A DNA stretch of 38,280 bases from Bacteroidales bacterium (GTDB taxonomy: Bacteria > Bacteroidota > Bacteroidia > Bacteroidales > PWNQ01), in contig JAIPBW010000029.1 of NCBI GenBank assembly GCA_021738505.1, positions 1 through 38,280 on the forward strand, read 5' to 3'. Of the stretch, positions 33,284 through 38,280 are shown piece after piece. A program made the translations under genes and the position numbers. Numbering within the stretch: position 1 is the stretch's first letter; every line of letters begins with the position of its first letter. The notes beneath the pieces are model-generated. The model did not search any database, was not told where the DNA came from, and saw nothing but the letters and a program-made list of their open reading frames with translations.

Positions 33284-34372
33284 ATGAAAAAAACAGCATT
33301 TAATGCGAAGCACAGAGCTTACGGCGGAAAAATGGTTCCTTTTGCAGGTTTTGAAATGCCGGTACAATTTGAAGGTGTTACTGCTGAACATATGACCGTA
33401 CGGGAAAAAGTTGGTGTCTTTGATGTTTCACACATGGGTGAATTTTGGTTCAAAGGTCCCAAAGCCAAAGATCTGATGCAGAAAATTACCGTTAATGATG
33501 TGAATAAACTCGACGATGGACAGGTGCAATATACCTGCATGCCCAACGAAAAGGGAGGGATCGTGGATGATACACTGATTTATCGGTTTTCAGAAGATAA
33601 ATGGATGATGGTACCTAATGCTGCGAATGTCGACAAAGACTGGGATTGGGTCAGCAAAAATAATACTGAAGGTGTGGAATTGATTAATGAGTCCGATAAT
33701 CTAGCTCAGTTAGCTGTTCAGGGCCCGGATTCAATAAAAGTTATTGACAAGCTTGTGGATTTTGATATTGCTGAACTTGGATTTTTCCGCTCAACAGTGA
33801 CAAAAGTTGGCCCTTGTGATGAGGTTATCCTTTCACAAACGGGATATACCGGTTCAAAGGGATATGAATTATATTTTCCTAACGAATACGGAGAGCAGAT
33901 CTGGGACCTCATCTTTGAGGCAGGCAAAGAGTTTGACATTAAACCCATAGGCCTGGCTGCCCGCGATACGCTTCGCCTGGAGGCCGGATTATTCCTTTAC
34001 GGTAACGATCTTACTGATGAGACTTCGCCCATTGAAGCTTCTTTAGGCTGGATTACTAAGTTTACGGAAGGAAATGATTTTATCAACCGCGCACAACTCG
34101 AAAAAGAAAAAGAAGAAGGTGTTAGCCGGAAACTGAAAGGTTTTGAAATGATTGACAGGGGGATTCCTCGTCAGCATTACGAAATTTGCGATGAAGAAGG
34201 AAACGTAATTGGTGAAGTTACTTCCGGTACAAAGGCTCCTTATCTTAATAAAGCTATTGGTCTGGGCTATGTGAAAAAAGAATATGCAAAGAAAGATACG
34301 GAAATTTATATTCGTATCCGGAAAAAATTAACGAAAGCCAAAATTGTAAAAATTCCGTTTTACAAAGGATAA
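33284..34372 (+). CDS. gcvT: Aminomethyltransferase (glycine cleavage T protein)
   Basis: The 362-residue T protein transfers the methylene of the H-protein-bound aminomethyl group to tetrahydrofolate, releasing ammonia. N-terminal MVPFAGFEMPVQFEGV, GVFDVSHMGEFWFKG and KGGIVDDTLIYR are diagnostic. LAQLAVQGPDS, SQTGYTGSKGYELY, AARDTLRLEAGLFLYGNDL and the C-terminal beta-barrel GEVTSGTKAPYLNKAIGLGYV complete the expected order at normal length. No gcvH or gcvP lies nearby, so the rest of the complex must be elsewhere. It starts a probable operon with comB (14 nt) and the peptidase gene. The identification is secure. Confidence 0.95.
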   Translation: MKKTAFNAKHRAYGGKMVPFAGFEMPVQFEGVTAEHMTVREKVGVFDVSHMGEFWFKGPKAKDLMQKITVNDVNKLDDGQVQYTCMPNEKGGIVDDTLIYRFSEDKWMMVPNAANVDKDWDWVSKNNTEGVELINESDNLAQLAVQGPDSIKVIDKLVDFDIAELGFFRSTVTKVGPCDEVILSQTGYTGSKGYELYFPNEYGEQIWDLIFEAGKEFDIKPIGLAARDTLRLEAGLFLYGNDLTDETSPIEASLGWITKFTEGNDFINRAQLEKEKEEGVSRKLKGFEMIDRGIPRQHYEICDEEGNVIGEVTSGTKAPYLNKAIGLGYVKKEYAKKDTEIYIRIRKKLTKAKIVKIPFYKG

Positions 34373-34386
34373 CAGCTCTTATTTAA

Positions 34387-35124
34387 ATGGAAAATCAAGG
34401 AAAAAAACCGGTAGAAGTTTGCTTTTCACCGGTTGTTTTTGACCGCTTTTTTGATCCCGAAGCTATTGTAGTTGTAACGGACATTCTTCGGGCATCCTCG
34501 GCAATATGTACTGCTCTGGCTTATGGCGTTAAGGATATTATTCCCGTGCCTGATTTAGAAAAAGCCAAATGGTATAAAGAGCAGGGCTATATTGTGGCGG
34601 CTGAACGCGACGGACATGTGTTAGATTTTGCTGATTTTGGCAATTCTCCTTATTATTTTATGGAAGAGTGGCTATCAGGAAAGACAATAGCTTATAGCAC
34701 TACAAACGGGACAAACGCCATCCAAATGGCCGGAGAAGCCCATCAGGCAGTGGTCGGGTCTTTCCTGAACCTTACGGCAACTTGTGATTATCTGAAAGAG
34801 CAAAACCGAAAGGTGATTGTACTTTGTGCCGGCTGGAAAACACGTTTTAGCCTGGAAGATGCAGTGCATGCCGGGGCTATCGTAGAGCTTTTGCTAAAAG
34901 ACGGGTTTGAAACCAATTGCGATAGTGCCAATGCAGCCTTAGACCTTTGGGAAAAAGCAAAGTCTGACCTTTATCCTTATATCCTGAAGGCTGCTCAGAA
35001 AAAGCGGCTGGCAAAACTCGGGCTTGATGACGTAATTGAATATTGCCATACACCTGATCAATCCAACGTAGTGGCTGTTTTTGATCCCACTACCAACAAG
35101 ATAACAGATGTGAACAACAAGTAG
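34387..35124 (+). CDS. comB: 2-phosphosulfolactate phosphatase family protein (ComB)
   Basis: The 245-residue protein matches the ComB family: VVVTDILRASSAICTAL near residue 28-44, VAAERDGHVLDFADFGNSP, ISTTNGTNA-like YSTTNGTNAIQMA, VGSFLNL and VLCAGWKTRFSLEDAVHAGA. In methanogens ComB dephosphorylates 2-phosphosulfolactate in coenzyme M biosynthesis. Bacteroidota make no coenzyme M, and no ComA or ComC partner occurs here. A sulfolactate-related or different phosphatase role is therefore likely but unknown. It lies 14 nt after gcvT and 57 nt before the DPP III gene, suggesting one transcript. Confidence 0.88.
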   Translation: MENQGKKPVEVCFSPVVFDRFFDPEAIVVVTDILRASSAICTALAYGVKDIIPVPDLEKAKWYKEQGYIVAAERDGHVLDFADFGNSPYYFMEEWLSGKTIAYSTTNGTNAIQMAGEAHQAVVGSFLNLTATCDYLKEQNRKVIVLCAGWKTRFSLEDAVHAGAIVELLLKDGFETNCDSANAALDLWEKAKSDLYPYILKAAQKKRLAKLGLDDVIEYCHTPDQSNVVAVFDPTTNKITDVNNK

Positions 35125-35181
35125 AGTTAATTGTCATCCCGGATAACGTATATTTTTACTAAACAGAATTAGCTATTATTT

Positions 35182-37188
35182 ATGAGTAACAAACTGTATG
35201 CTTCCTATGATCAGGAAGTTAATGAAAATGGTTCGGAAAAAAATGATTTTGCTTTTAAAGTAGATCAATTTGGAGATATCAAAATTATGCGATATCAGGT
35301 TCCCGGCTTTGAAGATTTGAGTCTGAATCAGAAAAAACTGGTTTATTATCTTAGCCAGGCTGCCCGCTGTGGAAGGGATATTATTTTCGACCAGAATATG
35401 AAGCATAATCTGGATATCCGGAAATCATTAGATAATATCGTGGAAACCTATCAGGGCGATCGCCAAAATGATGATTTTAATAGTTTTATGGTGTATGTGA
35501 AACGGTTTTGGTTTTCCAACGGCTTTCATCATCATTATTCGAGTGATAAGTTTTTTCCGGAAGTGTCCGAAGAATATTTTAAAGAATTAATTAAAAATTC
35601 TGACAAAGCTGGTTTTCCTTTGTCTAAAGATGAGGATTTGGATGAGTTCAGCAATACGCTGATAAAATTAATATTTGACAAAGATTATTATCCCAAAGGC
35701 ACATCCCAGGACTCTGAATCGGATATTGTCAAAGCTTCGGCAGTTAACTTTTATGAAAATGTAACTAAAGAAGAAGTTGAGCAATACAACAAGTCGCAAC
35801 AACATGGAAATGATGAAACTCCGGTTTCTCATGGCTTAAATTCCAAGCTGGTAAAAGAAAACGGAACCCTGCAGGAGTGGGTTTATAAAATTGGCGGTCT
35901 TTATGGCCCGGCTATCAAAGAAATTGTAAAGTGGTTGGAAAAAGCTTCCGGCGTCGCAGAAAATCAGAACCAGAAAAATCTTATAGAAAAACTTATTGCC
36001 TTTTATAAAACCGGAGACCTGAAAACATGGGATGAGTATAATATTTTATGGGTCAACGATCTGCAATCGCATGTGGATTTTATCAATGGCTTTATAGAAA
36101 CCTATTCCGATCCGATGGGCCTGAAAGGAACCTGGGAATCTGTAGTAAACTTTAAAAATGTAGAGGCGACCAAGCGAACTGAAATTATTGCCGAAAATGC
36201 CCAATGGTTTGAAGATTATTCTCCCGTAGATCAGCGCTTTAAAAAAGACAAGGTAACCGGAGTTTCTGCAAAAGTAATTACAGTAGCCCAACTGGGAGGA
36301 GATTGTTATCCTTCTTCGCCCATTGGTATTAACTTACCGAATGCAGATTGGATACGTAAAGAATACGGCTCTAAATCGGTGACAATGGAAAATATCACCT
36401 ATGCCTATGATCAGGTTTCCAAAGGAAACGGGATGCTGGAGGAGTTTGTGTATCACGAAGAAGACCGCCGGTTATCCCGGCAATACGGCACATTAGCCGG
36501 CAATTTGCATACGGATCTGCATGAATGCTTAGGTCATGGCTCCGGACAATTATTAGAAGGTACATCGTCAGATGCACTGGAAAATTATGCTTCTCCACTG
36601 GAAGAAGCCCGTGCCGACTTGTTTGCACTCTATTTTATGATGGATGATAAAATGCCGGAGCTGGGATTATTGCCCAATTTAGATGCAGCCAAAGCAGCTT
36701 ACAACAGTTATATCCGAAATGGTTTAATGACACAACTTACGCGTATTGAACCTGGAAAAAATATTGAACAGGCACACATGCGGAATCGGCAGCTCATTGC
36801 AAAATGGGCGTTTGAAAAAGGACAACAGGAAAATGTTATTGAGCAGATTGTAGATAATGGTAAAACGTACTTCGTTGTTAATGACCACAAAAAACTGCAA
36901 GAAATTTTTGGAGAACTGTTGGCTGAAATTCAACGTATAAAATCAGAAGGCGATTACGAAGCCGGAAAAAATCTGATTGAAAAATATGCCGTTAAAGTTG
37001 ATCCTGAAATACATAAAGAGGCCTTAATGCGTTTTAAAAAGTTGAATATTGCGCCTTATGGAGGGTTTATGAATCCTGATTTTAAACTGAAAGAAGAAAA
37101 CGGCGAAATCAAAGATGTTGAAGTAACTTATCCTTCCGATTATACGCAGCAAATGCTGCACTATGGTAAAGAATATTCCTTTTTATAA
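35182..37188 (+). CDS. Dipeptidyl peptidase III (M49 zinc metallopeptidase)
   Basis: The 668-residue peptidase would remove N-terminal dipeptides. The zinc motif HECLGH (447-452) is the five-residue bacterial form seen in Bacteroides DPP III; mammalian enzymes have a longer HELLGH-type site. The second zinc ligand is probably E475 in EEARAD (474-479). LGGDCYPSSPIGINLPNADW and the YGSKSVTMENI region form the substrate cleft. No signal peptide or lipobox is seen at the N-terminus (MSNKLYASYDQEV), so a cytoplasmic role in peptide turnover is expected. It is the last gene of the gcvT-comB-peptidase series. No clear terminator follows. Confidence 0.93.
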   Translation: MSNKLYASYDQEVNENGSEKNDFAFKVDQFGDIKIMRYQVPGFEDLSLNQKKLVYYLSQAARCGRDIIFDQNMKHNLDIRKSLDNIVETYQGDRQNDDFNSFMVYVKRFWFSNGFHHHYSSDKFFPEVSEEYFKELIKNSDKAGFPLSKDEDLDEFSNTLIKLIFDKDYYPKGTSQDSESDIVKASAVNFYENVTKEEVEQYNKSQQHGNDETPVSHGLNSKLVKENGTLQEWVYKIGGLYGPAIKEIVKWLEKASGVAENQNQKNLIEKLIAFYKTGDLKTWDEYNILWVNDLQSHVDFINGFIETYSDPMGLKGTWESVVNFKNVEATKRTEIIAENAQWFEDYSPVDQRFKKDKVTGVSAKVITVAQLGGDCYPSSPIGINLPNADWIRKEYGSKSVTMENITYAYDQVSKGNGMLEEFVYHEEDRRLSRQYGTLAGNLHTDLHECLGHGSGQLLEGTSSDALENYASPLEEARADLFALYFMMDDKMPELGLLPNLDAAKAAYNSYIRNGLMTQLTRIEPGKNIEQAHMRNRQLIAKWAFEKGQQENVIEQIVDNGKTYFVVNDHKKLQEIFGELLAEIQRIKSEGDYEAGKNLIEKYAVKVDPEIHKEALMRFKKLNIAPYGGFMNPDFKLKEENGEIKDVEVTYPSDYTQQMLHYGKEYSFL

Positions 37189-37437
37189 TTGATCAAAAAT
37201 TTAATTTGGCTCTGCTGATTTTCTTCGGGCTTTAAATTAAACGAGAATTGCATATTTGGATTTTAGCCAAATCAAATAAGCAAAAATTTCATTTAATAAG
37301 GCATTTTTTCCGTGTTCAAAAAATTGCACAAAAAATTCCGGGTATTTTTTAGGTCACATCCTCCATTAATGGTGAAACAGAAAATAGTTTTGTGGGGTAA
37401 AACGGGGCAGCACAAAACACATTTTCTCATCTCTTAT
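37189..37437. other. Intergenic sequence between the peptidase gene and the IS66 remnant
   Basis: About 250 AT-rich bases with no gene. A short inverted pair TTTGGCT (near 37205) / AGCCAAA (near 37266) is present but not near a recognisable element end. No strong terminator was found for the peptidase gene. Confidence 0.35.
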
Positions 37438-38031
37438 GTATCCCCCCGACTAACTACACCTCGTAGAATTTCTTAAAGTTTTCGATTTTTGCCGGATCGA
37501 TATTATTGGGTAGGAGCTCGTGGATATTGTTAGCCGGGTAGTCGGCTATGTATTCCAAAACATATTCAAGCCATTTTCCAGGGTTGATGTTGTTTAGTTT
37601 GCAGCAAGCGAAAAAACTATAGAACATAGCAGAGCGTTTTGCTCCATCGTGAGAACCTGCGAACAGGTAGTTCTTTCTCCCCAATGCAATTGGACGGATG
37701 CAATTTTCAATCAAATTATTATCGATTTGCAGGTTCCCATCATAAAGGTAGTTTTGCAGGCTTTCCCAAAGCGGGGTAATATAGGCTATCGCTCTGCCAA
37801 TGGGCGAGCTGGGCAAGACTTGCTGACGCTGGGCGTGCAACCACTTGCCCAGGTCGTTGATAACGGGCAAGGCCTTTTCTAGCCGCAACTCTTTTCGCTC
37901 ATCGGCCGTGAGGTCTTTGGCTTCCCGCTCAATGTCATACAGTTTTTGTATTTCTGTCAGGGCATGTTTTGCACGTTTGTTGTCATTGTCCAGTGCTTTC
38001 TCAAACATACGCCGGGCATGTGCCCAACATC
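37438..38031 (-). mobile_element. IS66-family element remnant (right end)
   Basis: The remnant consists of the 3' part of an IS66 transposase gene plus a likely terminal sequence beginning GTATCCCCCCGACTAACT at 37438. This resembles GT-starting IS66 ends and lies 16 nt outside the transposase stop. The left part is missing because an IS21-family element begins at 38032. The exact outer boundary is tentative. Confidence 0.6.
37454..38031 (-). pseudogene. Truncated IS66 transposase (C-terminal part)
   Basis: About 190 codons remain, beginning at RCWAHARRMFEKALDND. They include the IS66 DDE C-terminal region with the catalytic-Glu stretch LQIDNNLIENCIRPIALGRK and YLFAGSHDGAKRSAMFYSFF. The IS66 C-terminal extension (INPGKWLEYVLEYI, ending NFKKFYEV) closes the frame. 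The N-terminal zinc-binding region and the first catalytic aspartates are absent. An open frame continues upstream to 38206 but there translates the IS21-like terminal repeats (WHTLLRYKWHNFDRYSWHN-type residues), so it is not original IS66 protein. Transposition function must be lost. Confidence 0.85.
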
Positions 38032-38038
38032 TGGATAA

Positions 38039-38158
38039 AACGGAGCAAGCTGAGCCACCTAAACCGGAGTAATTGTGCCAGCTATACCGGTCGAAGTTGT
38101 GCCACTTATACCGGAGTAAAGTGTGCCACTCAGACCGGAGTAATTGTGCCACTTTTTT
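38039..38158. repeat. Five tandem 23-24 bp terminal repeats
   Basis: Copies begin at 38039 (diverged), 38063, 38086, 38110 and 38134. Each has the core ACCGGAGTAA-n-TGTGCCAC or a close variant. Repeated terminal motifs of this size are known transposase-binding sites in IS21-family elements. Confidence 0.85.
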
Positions 38159-38182
38159 CGACTTAGTTGTAATTTCTACCGT

Positions 38183-38213
38183 ATAATCTTTGAAAACCAA
38201 ACTCAAAGATTAT
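38183..38213 (+). promoter_or_regulatory. Perfect 11-bp inverted repeat covering the istA start
   Basis: ATAATCTTTGA (38183-38193) and TCAAAGATTAT (38203-38213) are exact complements with a 9-nt loop. The left arm overlaps a TATAAT-like sequence (38182-38187), and the right arm includes the first two bases of the istA ATG. Confidence 0.7.
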
Positions 38214-38280
38214 GGCCGCAAAAAAGGTAGATATTATGGAATTACGACAATTGATTTTGTTAAAACAAAAAGGCGAGAGC
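38212..38280 (+). CDS. istA: IS21-family transposase IstA, N-terminal fragment
   Basis: The 23 visible codons (MAAKKVDIMELRQL and following to KGES) match the start of Bacteroidota IstA proteins, where ELRQLI-type residues lead into the helix-turn-helix. The gene continues beyond the window. Position just inside the IS21-type terminal repeats supports the call. A perfect inverted repeat includes the start codon, which may limit translation of read-through transcripts. Confidence 0.7.
   Translation, partial: MAAKKVDIMELRQLILLKQKGES

Larger units (their letters stand above)
38032..38280 (+). mobile_element. IS21-family element, left end (runs off window)
   Basis: The element is inferred to start at TGGATAAAACGGAGC (38032), since IS21 elements begin with TG. 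It has the multiple terminal repeats typical of IS21 ends, followed by an istA-like start at 38212. It interrupts the IS66 transposase gene. The right end and target duplication are outside the window. Confidence 0.75.

Noticed and set aside
38032-38206. Coding continuation of the IS66 transposase
   Set aside because: The open frame continues only because the IS21 terminal repeats happen to lack stops; the residues form a W-H repeat with no IS66 similarity.

Overview
The window looks like a chromosome segment from an AT-rich member of the Bacteroidota, probably an anaerobic or facultative Bacteroidales/Marinilabiliales-type organism. That placement is an inference. It rests on Bacteroidota -33/-7 promoters (TTTG, about 20 nt, TAnnTTTG) before many genes, A-rich start regions in place of Shine-Dalgarno sites, type IX secretion (T9SS) proteins, CarboxypepD-regulatory TonB receptors, a PIF1-like helicase with a C-terminal HTH and an HECLGH-type dipeptidyl peptidase III. 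No rRNA, tRNA or CRISPR was seen.

Layout. 1-6.0 kb: a secreted thioredoxin-fold protein, a convergent PIF1-like helicase and an outer-membrane beta-barrel receptor. 6.1-8.1 kb: carbamate kinase and ornithine carbamoyltransferase, with their own promoter and terminator. 8.2-8.8 kb: a non-coding block of three related long palindromic units. 8.8-10.6 kb: argS. 10.6-11.5 kb: a stand-alone IS1595-type zinc-ribbon/HTH protein (no catalytic domain, TTG start) and a non-coding region packed with phased GTCATT and AAATGAC repeats and GAA-triloop mini-hairpins. 11.5-14.7 kb: two tandem thioredoxins (lipoprotein and cytoplasmic) and a TonB-dependent receptor. 15.1-22.5 kb: a T9SS cluster of a 1330-residue secreted adhesin-like protein with a type B sorting domain, a translationally coupled PorP/SprF protein and a PorE-like TPR/propeller/OmpA protein. 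22.7-25.0 kb: a tail-specific protease and a small S4 RNA-binding protein. 25.3-27.4 kb: surE, a small membrane protein and lpxB. 27.5-29.3 kb: an exported Ig/OmpL47-repeat protein. 29.5-33.1 kb: an isocitrate-dehydrogenase-family enzyme, a degenerate HD protein and a fused LeuC-LeuD-type aconitase-family enzyme. 33.3-37.2 kb: gcvT, comB and a DPP III peptidase. 37.4-38.3 kb: an IS66 transposase remnant interrupted by the left end of an IS21-family element that runs off the window.

Working together. The arc-type pair can turn citrulline and phosphate into ornithine plus carbamoyl phosphate and then ATP, but no arginine deiminase gene lies here. The IDH-like/HD/aconitase-like block looks like the oxidative citrate-to-2-oxoglutarate branch, though both enzymes carry unusual substrate-site motifs. 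The T9SS trio looks like a large surface cargo encoded with its own outer-membrane partner.

The least explained parts are the two non-coding arrays (8.2-8.7 kb and 11.26-11.50 kb). Both are built from palindromes with conserved edges and variable stems. The second lies beside a solo transposase-derived DNA-binding protein, an arrangement that recalls REP/RAYT pairs but has no recognised family name that I can assign.
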